Shown here: positions 1 to 7,393 of the stretch, in pieces
Layout: the number at the start of each line of letters is the position of its first letter
Numbering within the stretch: the stretch's first letter is position 1
NCBI RefSeq assembly: GCF_040605455.1
Contig: NZ_JBEXCV010000013.1
Coordinates: 1-64,000, forward strand
Direction of reading: 5' to 3'
Origin: Embleya sp040605455
Lineage (GTDB): Bacteria; Actinomycetota; Actinomycetes; Streptomycetales; Streptomycetaceae
DNA length: 64,000 bases
The notes under the pieces: generated by a model
The model's input: the letters and a program-made list of their open reading frames with translations, nothing else
Databases searched by the model: none
Told to the model about the DNA's origin: nothing
Translations under genes and position numbers: made by a program

Positions 1-474
1 ACCTCGGTGCTGCGCGCCGCGGCGGCCCACGAGGGCACCGCGCTGGTGGAGATCTACCAGAACTGCAACATCTTCAACGACGGCGCGTTCGAGCAACTCA
101 AGGACCCCGAGCGGCGGGACGACGTGACCATCCGGCTGGAGCACGGGCAGCCGATCCGGTTCGGCTCGGAAGGCCAGTTCGGCGTCATCCGCGGTGCGCG
201 CGGTTCGTTGGACGTGGCCGAGGTCGCACAGGTCGGCGAGGACGCGCTGCTGGTGCACGACGCGCACGCGGACAACCCGGAATTGGCCTTCGCGCTGACC
301 CGGCTGGGTGACCTGACCAGCAACACGCACACCCCCATCGGCGTCTTCCGCGACATCGAGCGCCCGGTCTACGACCGGTTGATGTCGGCCCAGATGGCCG
401 AGGCGGCGAGCAGTGCGGGCGCCGGTGACCTGTCCTCGCTGATCCGGGGCAACGACACCTGGACGATCGACTAG
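1..474 (+). CDS. korB: 2-oxoacid:ferredoxin oxidoreductase beta subunit, C-terminal part (5' end outside window)
   Basis: The reading frame is already open at base 1 and stops at 474, so only the C-terminal ~157 residues are here. The stretch EIYQNCNIFNDGAFE is typical of the thiamine-diphosphate beta subunit of 2-oxoglutarate/pyruvate:ferredoxin oxidoreductases. The whole protein would be about 340-350 residues and would work in the cytoplasm with an alpha/gamma partner, presumably encoded just upstream, to decarboxylate a 2-oxoacid to its acyl-CoA while reducing ferredoxin. Substrate (2-oxoglutarate or pyruvate) cannot be decided from this fragment; korB is the usual assignment in Streptomyces. 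A strong hairpin follows at 504-544. Confidence 0.85.
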   Translation, partial: TSVLRAAAAHEGTALVEIYQNCNIFNDGAFEQLKDPERRDDVTIRLEHGQPIRFGSEGQFGVIRGARGSLDVAEVAQVGEDALLVHDAHADNPELAFALTRLGDLTSNTHTPIGVFRDIERPVYDRLMSAQMAEAASSAGAGDLSSLIRGNDTWTID

Positions 475-503
475 CAGCACCTCGACGTCCGGACACATCC
501 ACA

Positions 504-544
504 CCGAGCGGGGCCCGACGGATTTTTCGTCGGGCCCCGCTCGG
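504..544 (+). terminator. 17-bp perfect hairpin downstream of korB
   Basis: Arms at 504-520 and 528-544 are perfectly complementary over 17 bp, with a 7-base loop that carries five T residues. It lies 30 bases after the korB stop and before the permease gene, so it is best read as the korB terminator. No T-tract follows the stem, as is common in actinomycetes. Confidence 0.8.
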
Positions 545-608
545 GCGCCGGACCCTGTTCGGCCGATCCTGGGCATGTGCGGGGTGACGCACGGGCAGCC
601 GAGGGGCC

Positions 609-2942
609 ATGCAGTCACCCCTCGGCCCGCCCGCTCCGCTCAGCGTGGATGTCCGGATCCCCGAGACGGTCGGATACCGCGTCAAGAAACGACTGCTCGG
701 GCCGCCCCTGGTCACTTCGCGCCTGCGCGGCGAGAAGTTGTCCAACCCGACCGCGCTCGGTGTCCTGGCCTCGGACTGCATCTCGTCCTCGGCGTACGGC
801 ACCGAACAGATGTTGCGCGCGCTGGTGCCCTACATCGGCGTCGCCGCCTTCACCCTGCTGCTGCCGGTCACCTACGCCATCCTCATGGTGCTGCTGTTGC
901 TGACGCTGTCCTACTGGGACGTGGTCAGCCTGTACACCAAGGCCGGCGGCTCCTACATCGTGGCCCGCGACAACTTCGGGCCGCGCGTCGCGCAGATCGC
1001 CTCGGTCGCGCTGCTGATCGACTACGTGGTCACCGTCGCGGTGCAGACGGCGGCCGGCACCGACGCCATCGCCTCGCTGCTGCACCTGGTGTGGGGTACC
1101 GACATCAGCGGCTGGAAGCCGGAGATCTGCGTCGGTGTGGTCGCGGTGCTGTTCTACGGCAACCTGCGCGGGGTCAAGGAGGCCGGCCGGGCGTTCGCGC
1201 TGCCGGCGTACCTGTTCATCGGCTCGATGGCGGTGGTGTTCGCGGTCGCGCTGGTGCGCTGGGCGAGCGACGGCTCGCTGCCACAGGCGGACGTGCACGC
1301 GGCCGGCGCGGTGCCGCTGGGTACGTCGGGCGGCGGACTGCTGTACGGCGCCTCGTTGTTCGTGGTGCTGCGCGCCTTCGCCAACGGCGGGTCCTCGTTG
1401 ACGGGCCTGGAGGCGCTCTCCAACAGTGTGTCCACCTTCCGCGAACCGCAGGGCCGCAACGCGCGCGAGACGCTGGTGGCGATGTCGCTGGTGCTCGCGG
1501 TGCTGGTGCTGGGCATCTCGCTGCTCGCGCGCGCCACGCACGCGATCCCCTACGTGGACGGCGATCCCACGGTGATCGCGCAGGAGGCGCACTTGGTGCT
1601 CGGTGGGGGCGTATTCGGTCGGGCCGGGCTGATCTTCGTACAACTGGCCACCGCGCTGATCCTGTACACCGGCGCGAACACGCCGTTCAACGGATTCCCG
1701 TTCCTGGCCGACTTCGTCGCCGAGGACGCGTTCCTGCCCAAGATGCTGCGCAGGCGCGGGCACCGGCTGGCCTTCTCGAACGGGATCATCCTGCTCGCGG
1801 TGCCCGCCGTCGCGCTGCTGTTGGTGACTCAGGCGAGTGTGGACTCGCTGGTCGCGCTGTACGCGATCGGCGTGTTCACCGGGTTCATGATGGCCGGCGC
1901 GGGGCTGACGAAGCATCACTGGACACACCGCAGCAGCCACTGGCGGGCCGGGTTCGTGGTCAACGCGCTCGCGGCGGTGGTTTCCGGGGTGGTGGTGCTG
2001 ATCTTCGCGATCACCAAGTTCACCGAGGGCGCGTGGCTGGTGGTGCTGCTCTTCCCGCTGGGCGTGTGGGCGTTGATCGGGGTCAACCGGCGCTACCGGG
2101 AGGAGGCGGCGGCGCTCGCGGCGGCGCCGGCCACGGCGGACTTCGGCCTGCGGGACCGGTCGGTGGTGGTGGTGCTGGTCGACTCGCTCGACGTCGCGGT
2201 GCTCCAAGCGGTGCGCTACGCGCGCGCTCTGCGGGCCGACGATCTGCGCGCGGCGCACTTCGTGCTGGACAGTCGGCATGCCAAGGTGCTGCGCAAGCGC
2301 TGGGAGGCGAGCCGGGCCGCCGACATCCCGCTGGAGCTGATCGAGTGCCCGGACCGGCGGCTCGCCCGAGCGGTCATGGAACTGGCCGCGCGGGAGGTGG
2401 CGGACGGCGCGTCCGGGATCACCCTGCTGCTGCCCCGGCACACCTATCCGCCGGTGATCGGCCGGCTGCTGCACGGCCGCACCACCGACTCGATCGCGTC
2501 CGCGTTGACCCGGGTGCCGCACGCGATCGCCACCGTCGTGCCGTTCGACGTGGCCGCGGCGATGGCGCATCGACCGCCCGCGCCCGATGAGCCGACGGCG
2601 ACCAGGTGTGTGCCCCGGTTGTTGCCGACGATGGACGCGGAACCGGAGCCGGTCCCCCACGCGGCCGGTCCCGCGTCGGTGGCGGAGCTCAAGTGGCGGC
2701 AACGGGCCGAGGTGGTCGGCCGGGTCCGGTCGGTGTCCCCGTCACCGGAGACCGCCCGGCCGGCCCTGGAAGTCGAACTGTACGACCGCACCGGCGGCCT
2801 CCGGCTGCTCTTCCACGGCCGCCGGCAACTCGCCGGCGTGGAACCGGGCCGCCGGATGCGGGTCAAGGGCGTGGTCGGCGAGGCCGAGGGGCACTTGGCG
2901 ATGTCCGATCCGAGCTACGAGTTGCTCCCGGAGGACGAGTGA
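609..2942 (+). CDS. KimA-like APC-superfamily potassium/amino-acid permease fused to a C-terminal OB-fold domain
   Basis: A 777-residue protein. Residues ~50-490 form a polytopic membrane domain. Its early conserved segment (NPTALGVLASDCISSSAYGTEQ) resembles the KimA/YdaO-type K+ importers more than ordinary amino-acid permeases. Residues ~505-660 form the soluble Usp-like domain known from KimA (VVVLVDSLD, LLPRHTYPPVIGRLLHGR). After a ~35-residue linker, residues ~695-775 form a separate OB-fold (GRVRSVSPSPE, EVELYDRTGGLRLL, GRRQLAGVEPGRRMRVKG). In Streptomyces that domain is normally a stand-alone ~120-residue protein encoded near a similar permease. The ATG at 609 follows a weak GAGGGG site and gives the normal permease N-terminus. 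Potassium as substrate is inferred from KimA. Confidence 0.8.
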   Translation: MQSPLGPPAPLSVDVRIPETVGYRVKKRLLGPPLVTSRLRGEKLSNPTALGVLASDCISSSAYGTEQMLRALVPYIGVAAFTLLLPVTYAILMVLLLLTLSYWDVVSLYTKAGGSYIVARDNFGPRVAQIASVALLIDYVVTVAVQTAAGTDAIASLLHLVWGTDISGWKPEICVGVVAVLFYGNLRGVKEAGRAFALPAYLFIGSMAVVFAVALVRWASDGSLPQADVHAAGAVPLGTSGGGLLYGASLFVVLRAFANGGSSLTGLEALSNSVSTFREPQGRNARETLVAMSLVLAVLVLGISLLARATHAIPYVDGDPTVIAQEAHLVLGGGVFGRAGLIFVQLATALILYTGANTPFNGFPFLADFVAEDAFLPKMLRRRGHRLAFSNGIILLAVPAVALLLVTQASVDSLVALYAIGVFTGFMMAGAGLTKHHWTHRSSHWRAGFVVNALAAVVSGVVVLIFAITKFTEGAWLVVLLFPLGVWALIGVNRRYREEAAALAAAPATADFGLRDRSVVVVLVDSLDVAVLQAVRYARALRADDLRAAHFVLDSRHAKVLRKRWEASRAADIPLELIECPDRRLARAVMELAAREVADGASGITLLLPRHTYPPVIGRLLHGRTTDSIASALTRVPHAIATVVPFDVAAAMAHRPPAPDEPTATRCVPRLLPTMDAEPEPVPHAAGPASVAELKWRQRAEVVGRVRSVSPSPETARPALEVELYDRTGGLRLLFHGRRQLAGVEPGRRMRVKGVVGEAEGHLAMSDPSYELLPEDE

Positions 2943-3004
2943 GGGCCGCTCCGGCCTCGATCATCGGTGATGCCCGTGAACAGGCGCTCACTAGGATCTC
3001 GATC

Positions 3005-4129
3005 ATGGGGCGAACGACCGTCGAGACAATGCGAGGCCACCTCCACGGCGCCGCGAACACGCGCGGCTTCGTGCTCGATCCGGCGCAGGAAGAGGCGGCC
3101 GATCGGCTCGCCGAACTCGGCGCCGCGCTGAGCCGGGGTCGTGGGCACGGCCTGTTCCACCGCCGACCGGCGGCGGGGCTCTACCTGTGGGGCCCGGTCG
3201 GCCGGGGCAAGACCTGGTTGCTCGACGCGTTCTTCGCGGCAGTACCGCTGCCCGCCGAGCGGCGCACCAGGGTGCACTTCCACGCGTTCTTCCGGCGCCT
3301 GCACGAGGCGGTCAACCGGCACCGCGACGACCACGGCCACGAACACAGCGCCGTCGACGCGGCCGTGTCCGAACTGGTCGGCGACGTCGACCTGTTGTGC
3401 TTCGACGAGTTCCACGTGCACGACCCGGGTGATGCGATGCTGGTCACCCGGCTGCTGCGGGAGTTGCACGCACGCGGCGTCGTCCTGGTCTGCACGTCCA
3501 ACTATCCCCCCGTCGGACTGCTGCCCAATCCGCTCTACCACCACCTGTTCGAGCCGACGATCCGCGAGATCGAGGAGCGGATGACCGTGGTCACCGTCGC
3601 CGGCCCGCAGGACTATCGGGCCCTGCCCCGGGCCGAATCGGTGGCGACCGAGTTCGGCCGGGGCGCGGTGTTGTGGCCCGGTGACCCCGAGCAACTGCGC
3701 GGACAGGGCCTGGTTCCGCCCACTCCCGACGAGGCGGTCACGTTGCGGGTGAACCATCGCGACCTGGCGGTCGAGGCGGCCCGCCCGGGCGAGCTGTGGG
3801 GCGGGTTCGCCGCGTTGTGCGAGGGCCGGACCTCGCCGCTCGACTACCTCGTGCTCGCCGAGACGTACCCGACGTGGGTGCTGGGCGCGCTGCCTGCGCT
3901 GAAAACCGCGAGCGCCGAGGCCCGGCAACGCTTCGTGAACCTGATCGACGTCTGCTGCGACGCCGACGTGCGGCTCTTCCTGTGCAGCGACCTTCCCCTG
4001 GCCGAACTCCTCGCAGGCGACGACCTGCCGACCGACATCACCCGCACCGCCAGCCGGCTGGGCCTGCTCCGTCGCGTGGGCCGGTCCGACGGCCCCGAGA
4101 GCACGTCGGAGTCTTCGAGCACGTCCTGA
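3005..4129 (+). CDS. zapE: ZapE/AFG1-family AAA+ ATPase
   Basis: A 374-residue P-loop ATPase. The Walker A motif GPVGRGKT is near residue 62, the Walker B LLCFDEFHVHD near 130, and an ST[N]-type sensor region (CTSNYPP) near 165, in the order seen in the AFG1/ZapE family. Enterobacterial ZapE acts on the FtsZ ring and mitochondrial AFG1 in protein quality control; in actinomycetes the role is unproven. The frame is open further upstream, but the ATG at 3005 has an AGGA site 8 bases before it and matches the usual family start, so the upstream part (overlapping the permease) is not counted. It lies 62 bases after the permease stop. Confidence 0.85.
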   Translation: MGRTTVETMRGHLHGAANTRGFVLDPAQEEAADRLAELGAALSRGRGHGLFHRRPAAGLYLWGPVGRGKTWLLDAFFAAVPLPAERRTRVHFHAFFRRLHEAVNRHRDDHGHEHSAVDAAVSELVGDVDLLCFDEFHVHDPGDAMLVTRLLRELHARGVVLVCTSNYPPVGLLPNPLYHHLFEPTIREIEERMTVVTVAGPQDYRALPRAESVATEFGRGAVLWPGDPEQLRGQGLVPPTPDEAVTLRVNHRDLAVEAARPGELWGGFAALCEGRTSPLDYLVLAETYPTWVLGALPALKTASAEARQRFVNLIDVCCDADVRLFLCSDLPLAELLAGDDLPTDITRTASRLGLLRRVGRSDGPESTSESSSTS

Positions 4130-4198
4130 CGGGCGGGCAATCTCGGACGACTCCGGGCCGGGCCGGGCGGCGTCGGGATCGGAGCGGGCGGTGCGGGT

Positions 4199-4750
4199 TC
4201 AAGGGCGGGCGGCGAACAGGACGACCAGGAGCGGTACGACCCGCATCGCGGGCACCTCGTAGTGGCCTCGGCCGACGGTGCGCAGCCAGCCGGTGGCGAC
4301 CAGTTGGCGCAGGTGGTGGTAGACCTGCCCGCTGGTGCCCATACCGTCCAGGGCGCCGAGTTCGGCCGCGGTGTCGGTACCGCGCAGAATCTCGCGCAGC
4401 AGCGACAGCCGTACGGGGTGGCCCAGTGCGGCCAGGTGTTCCGCGAACGGCGCCCAGTCCTCGGCGAGCAACTCGTCCGCGTCGGCGGCCAGTTGCCACT
4501 CGACGGGGGTTCCCTGGGGCAGTTGCAGCGCGCCGGTGTAGAGCAGCGAACCGATCCCGAAGTGCTCCTTGAGCCCTTCCAGCGCCCAGAACAGTTCGTC
4601 GTCCCGGCCCGCCACCGGCGGCTCCGCCGGTCCGGTCCGCACCCGGGTGCCGGCTGCGGCCTCCAGGGCCGCGACCCGCTCGGTCAGCGCGTCCAGGCGC
4701 GCGGCCAGGGCGGCTCGCTCGTCATCGTCGTCGTCCGGTCGATTCGGCAC
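4199..4750 (-). CDS. ArsR-like winged-helix transcriptional regulator
   Basis: 183 residues. The N-terminus is acidic (a run of Asp) followed by a short probable coiled coil (residues ~10-33). Residues ~100-170 carry an ArsR-type winged helix: LGHPVRLSLLREILRG, TAAELGALDGMGTSGQVYHHLRQLVATGWL, and a wing ending in GHYEVPAMR. The linker has no metal-binding Cys pair, so metal sensing is not supported. It is convergent with the ZapE-like gene. The promoter region at 4751-4780 contains a TTACGTAA palindrome that could be an autoregulatory operator. The target is unknown. Confidence 0.75.
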   Translation of the reverse strand: MPNRPDDDDDERAALAARLDALTERVAALEAAAGTRVRTGPAEPPVAGRDDELFWALEGLKEHFGIGSLLYTGALQLPQGTPVEWQLAADADELLAEDWAPFAEHLAALGHPVRLSLLREILRGTDTAAELGALDGMGTSGQVYHHLRQLVATGWLRTVGRGHYEVPAMRVVPLLVVLFAARP

Positions 4751-4760
4751 GTCGCGATTG

Positions 4761-4776
4761 TTACGCAGTTACGTAA
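4761..4776. promoter_or_regulatory. Palindrome TTACGTAA with flanking TTACG direct repeat
   Basis: TTACG occurs at 4761-4765 and again inside the perfect palindrome TTACGTAA at 4769-4776, only 11-26 bases upstream of the ArsR-like start codon. The position suggests an autoregulatory operator; no experimental analogue is claimed. Confidence 0.4.
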
Positions 4777-4781
4777 TCACT

Positions 4782-5051
4782 TCAATCCAGCGACGAGTCG
4801 TCGGCCCGGACGGGTATCGCGTGGTACTCGACCTCTATATAGAACTGGCCGTTGGCCCGCTTCAACCGCCGCACGGTCCGATGCCCCGCCGCACCGAGCT
4901 CGCGCAACGCCTTCTGCACCCGATACGGCCCCTCGGGCATCACGTCGGCCACGTCCTTGCCAGTGAACCTGATCCCCTCCGGCACCGCCAACATGCACGC
5001 GAGCACCCGCCGAGCGAGCGGGCTGAGGCCATTCTCCGGCACATCCGACAC
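4782..5051 (-). CDS. Small winged-helix protein
   Basis: 89 residues if started at the GTG at 5051. The sequence LSPLARRVLACMLAVPEG, FTGKDVADVMPEGPYRVQKALRELGAAGHRTVRR, FYIEVEYHAIP has the length and pattern of a minimal winged-helix DNA-binding domain used in small Streptomyces regulators. The frame continues upstream of 5051 but that part has no coding character and overlaps the 39-aa gene ending at 5056. The two genes are 4 bases apart and probably co-transcribed. The target is unknown. Confidence 0.6.
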   Translation of the reverse strand: MSDVPENGLSPLARRVLACMLAVPEGIRFTGKDVADVMPEGPYRVQKALRELGAAGHRTVRRLKRANGQFYIEVEYHAIPVRADDSSLD

Positions 5052-5055
5052 GGGA

Positions 5056-5175
5056 TCACGCCCCCACTGCCCAGTCGACGATCGCGGCGGTGTCGAGCAC
5101 GAATCCGAACGGATCCGGCATCGCATCGTCGTCGGTTTCCACACCATGTGTGTACACAGCTTCGACTGAGATCAC
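5056..5175 (-). CDS. 39-residue hypothetical protein upstream of the winged-helix gene
   Basis: A GTG start at 5175 is preceded, 6 bases away, by a purine-rich ribosome site containing GGAGG, and the product (beginning VISVEAVYTHGVETDDD) is acidic and has no recognised domain. The strong site and the 4-base gap to the following gene are the case for its being real. It could instead be a translated leader for the winged-helix gene. Confidence 0.5.
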   Translation of the reverse strand: MISVEAVYTHGVETDDDAMPDPFGFVLDTAAIVDWAVGA

Positions 5176-5295
5176 ACCCGCTCCTCCCCTCCCCGAGGCA
5201 AACACCTTCAGCCTAGTTTCGCCCTCGATGCCGCAGCAGCCCTCACGATCCGGTTCACCCGATCGGGCAGCGGCGGGGTCTCCTAGGCTTCGCGT

Positions 5296-5637
5296 ATGCG
5301 TGTGGAGCTGCATCAGATCGTCGTGGACGCCCGGGAGCCGGGGTCGTTGGTTCGGTTCTGGGCCGGGTTGCTGGGTGGGGAGCCGGTGGATCGGGAGCGG
5401 GGTTGGTCGCACGTCGAACCGCCCGGCTCGGCGCGGATGGCGTTCCAGCCGGTGCCGGAGGACAGGGCCGGGAAGAATCGGCTGCACCTGGACCTGCGGG
5501 TGGCCGACCTGGACGCGGCGGTGACGCTGGCGATCTCCCTCGGGGCGAGCGCGGGGGGACCCGTGGTCGGCGACGAGCAGGGGTCGTTCCGGGTGATGCT
5601 CGATCCGGAGGGCAACGAGTTCTGCTTCGTCACCTGA
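5296..5637 (+). CDS. VOC/glyoxalase-like domain protein
   Basis: 113 residues with a single vicinal-oxygen-chelate fold: N-terminal strand VELHQIVVDAREPGSLVRFWAGLLGG, central LHLDLRVADLDAAVTLAISLGA, and the C-terminal signature FRVMLDPEGNEFCFVT. The final Glu region and the His are typical metal-site positions of this superfamily, which includes dioxygenases, glyoxalases and antibiotic-binding proteins. Nothing nearby identifies a substrate. It is a stand-alone gene ending in a hairpin shared with the convergent gtrA-like gene. Confidence 0.8.
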   Translation: MRVELHQIVVDAREPGSLVRFWAGLLGGEPVDRERGWSHVEPPGSARMAFQPVPEDRAGKNRLHLDLRVADLDAAVTLAISLGASAGGPVVGDEQGSFRVMLDPEGNEFCFVT

Positions 5638-5642
5638 CGCGA

Positions 5643-5708
5643 CGACGGGTCGGCTCGAACGGGGAGTCGGCGGGACACTGTCGCCGCTCCCCGCGAGCCG
5701 ACCCGTCG
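5643..5708. terminator. Bidirectional hairpin between VOC and GtrA genes
   Basis: A 15-bp perfect stem pairs 5643-5657 with 5694-5708, with a nested 6-bp stem (5661-5666 with 5687-5692). It sits between two convergent stop codons and can serve both. Confidence 0.75.
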
Positions 5709-5734
5709 GTCGTCGCGGTTGTCGCCGGGGCCGG

Positions 5735-6208
5735 TCAGGCCGCCGTCACCACCGCTTCGCGGGCGAGCAGACGCGGCGTGCCCTTCGGGCTGTTCTTCGC
5801 GAAGATCACCAGCCGCATGAAGGCGAACCGGCCGATGCCGGCCAGGCCGGAGGCCGAGAGGTAGACGGCCTGCTCGACCAGGACGCCCGCGTTCGGGTCG
5901 ATCGCCCGCAGGACCAGCATCGCGGCCGTGGTGAACAGGTAGCAGACCAGCACCGTCAGCGCCGCCTTGACGTGGTCGCTCTTGCCGGGCTTGTCCTGGC
6001 CGAAGGTGAACCGGCTGTGCAACTCGGTCGCGATCAGCGTCGAGCCGACGGTCACCAGCGCGTTGGCGGCGGCGAACGGCAGGTGGCCGGACAGCAGGAC
6101 CAGCGTCGCGCTGCTCGCGAGGCCGACACCGCCGCCGAAGACGACGAAGCGGACGAAGGAGCCGATCACTCCGGGGGCCTTCGCGGTGGTGGTGCTCGTG
6201 GTGTCCAT
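5735..6208 (-). CDS. GtrA-like membrane protein
   Basis: 157 residues from the ATG at 6208 (MDTTSTTTAKAP). There are four predicted membrane segments starting at about residues 12, 45, 85 and 115, with the GtrA features FVRFVVFGGGVGL near the N-terminus and the C-terminal GIGRFAFMRLVIF. GtrA proteins are thought to move lipid-linked sugars or to assist cell-surface glycan modification, usually beside a glycosyltransferase; none is adjacent here, so the substrate is unknown. An upstream in-frame ATG (6220) is possible; the more distal start would add a non-membrane tail of noncoding character. Confidence 0.8.
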   Translation of the reverse strand: MDTTSTTTAKAPGVIGSFVRFVVFGGGVGLASSATLVLLSGHLPFAAANALVTVGSTLIATELHSRFTFGQDKPGKSDHVKAALTVLVCYLFTTAAMLVLRAIDPNAGVLVEQAVYLSASGLAGIGRFAFMRLVIFAKNSPKGTPRLLAREAVVTAA

Positions 6209-6244
6209 GTGCAAGAGCATCCGCTGTACCGCCGGCAGCCCCCG

Positions 6245-6311
6245 CACAGACCGCTGACCACCCCCACAGACCGCTGTCAGCGCCGCCCCCGACACCCGCA
6301 GAACTGTCAGC
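6245..6311 (-). promoter_or_regulatory. Two pairs of direct repeats upstream of the GtrA gene
   Basis: CACAGACCGCTG occurs at 6245-6256 and 6265-6276, exactly 20 bases apart (two helical turns). CTGTCAGC occurs at 6274-6281 and 6304-6311, 30 bases apart. The spacing on whole helical turns in a promoter-proximal region suggests a tandem regulator-binding site. Confidence 0.35.
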
Positions 6312-6363
6312 ACACGCCTGTGACCTGGCAGCTCGGTTTCGGGAGGTCAACGGGGACCACGCG

Positions 6364-6516
6364 ATGACGCCGGCGGACGACGCGTACGTGAATCGGCAGT
6401 TCGTCGAATTGGGCGCGCTGTGCACCGAGGTCGGGCACGATCCGGACGAGGTGCGCGAGTTGATGGTGGCGCGCCCACCGGCCGCCGGTCAGCGCGCGGT
6501 GACGTCCAGGGTGTAG
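6364..6516 (+). CDS. Possible 50-residue protein or gene remnant
   Basis: The frame from ATG 6364 encodes an acidic, hydrophilic 50-residue peptide whose core (VNRQFVELGALCTEVG, DPDEVRELM) looks like genuine helical protein. The same coding character extends ~13 codons upstream without a good start, and the last nine codons run into the convergent lipoprotein gene. GGGAGG lies 17 bases upstream, too far for a normal ribosome site. It may be the tail of a decayed gene. Confidence 0.3.
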   Translation: MTPADDAYVNRQFVELGALCTEVGHDPDEVRELMVARPPAAGQRAVTSRV

Positions 6517-7196
6517 TCGACGACGGTCGTCGACGTGCCCGACGAGCCGCGGATGGCGAGTGTGTGAGTGCCCGTGCCGAGCGGGGCCAACTGCACCCAC
6601 AGGCCGCACGCGTAGGTTTTCACCTCCTCGGCATTGCCCGTGATCGGGTTGCCCTCGACGCCGGTGAAGTGGATGGGTGCGGCGTCGAACCGGTCCGGCT
6701 GGATCTGCTTGCCGTCCAACTCGACCGAGCCCTTCGCGTCGGCCATGAACGTGGCGCAGTCCGCCTGGGTGCCCTTCGTGTTCACCACCGGGAACGCGAT
6801 CGGAGCCCGGGTGAGCATGCGGCAGCGCCGAATCGCCGCGCCGTCGGAGGAGCCCGCGAGGTACCACGCGGTGGTCCCTTGATTGTGGTCGCACTGTTTG
6901 CCGTTCGGGTCGGCGAGCGGATTGGTGGCGCTCGTGCTCTTGGCCACCCAGGTCCACCACCGCCCCTGGAGGTCGGGCAGGTTCGGCCGATTCGGGTTGT
7001 TCGGGTCGACGGCGAGGACCGGGGTCGGGGACGCCGACTCCTCCGGGTCGGGAGAGGACGCCGGCGCGGCCGGTGGTGCGACCGACGGCGGCGTGCTCGT
7101 CGGGCCGGCCGCCGACGGCGAGGATTTGTCCGAGGTGCACCCGGTGATCAACGTGAGCGCGCCGATCAGCAGGGCGAACGAGCGTCCGAGTTTCAT
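6489..7196 (-). CDS. Secreted lipoprotein of unknown function
   Basis: 235 residues. The N-terminus (MKLGRSFALLIGALTLITGC) is a lipoprotein signal with the lipobox LITGC, cleaved before Cys 20, followed by a ~45-residue Ser/Pro/Thr/Ala-rich linker. The mature domain has a WWTWVAKS motif, several Cys residues that may form disulfides, and a C-terminal beta-rich segment ending in VDYTLDVTAR. I do not recognise the domain. The ATG at 7196 was chosen because it yields the signal peptide; the frame runs far upstream without one. The gene is in the same direction as the ABC exporter, 197 bases after it. Confidence 0.7.
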   Translation of the reverse strand: MKLGRSFALLIGALTLITGCTSDKSSPSAAGPTSTPPSVAPPAAPASSPDPEESASPTPVLAVDPNNPNRPNLPDLQGRWWTWVAKSTSATNPLADPNGKQCDHNQGTTAWYLAGSSDGAAIRRCRMLTRAPIAFPVVNTKGTQADCATFMADAKGSVELDGKQIQPDRFDAAPIHFTGVEGNPITGNAEEVKTYACGLWVQLAPLGTGTHTLAIRGSSGTSTTVVDYTLDVTAR

Positions 7197-7393
7197 GAGC
7201 GAGAGTATGGCCGGCTCCCGCTCCCGCCCGGCGACCGGACCGAACTTCGGCGCCCCCGAACTGCTTTGACGAGCCGGTCGGTTCGCCGGCTGTACCGCGC
7301 GCATCCTCATATCGGCGTACATACGCGCGAGGCTCGCGAACCAGCCGGACACTGACCCCAACGAGGCGCCGCCCGCCACCGGCCCGGTCCTGC

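Noticed and set aside
475..608. c-di-AMP riboswitch upstream of the KimA-like gene
   Set aside because: KimA genes elsewhere can follow such a riboswitch, but only 134 bases separate the genes here and most of it is the terminator hairpin.
575..2590. Long Arg/Gly-rich frame overlapping the KimA-like gene
   Set aside because: It is a codon-phase shadow in GC-rich DNA: its sequence is low-complexity Arg/Ala/Gly and the other frame is a clear membrane transporter.
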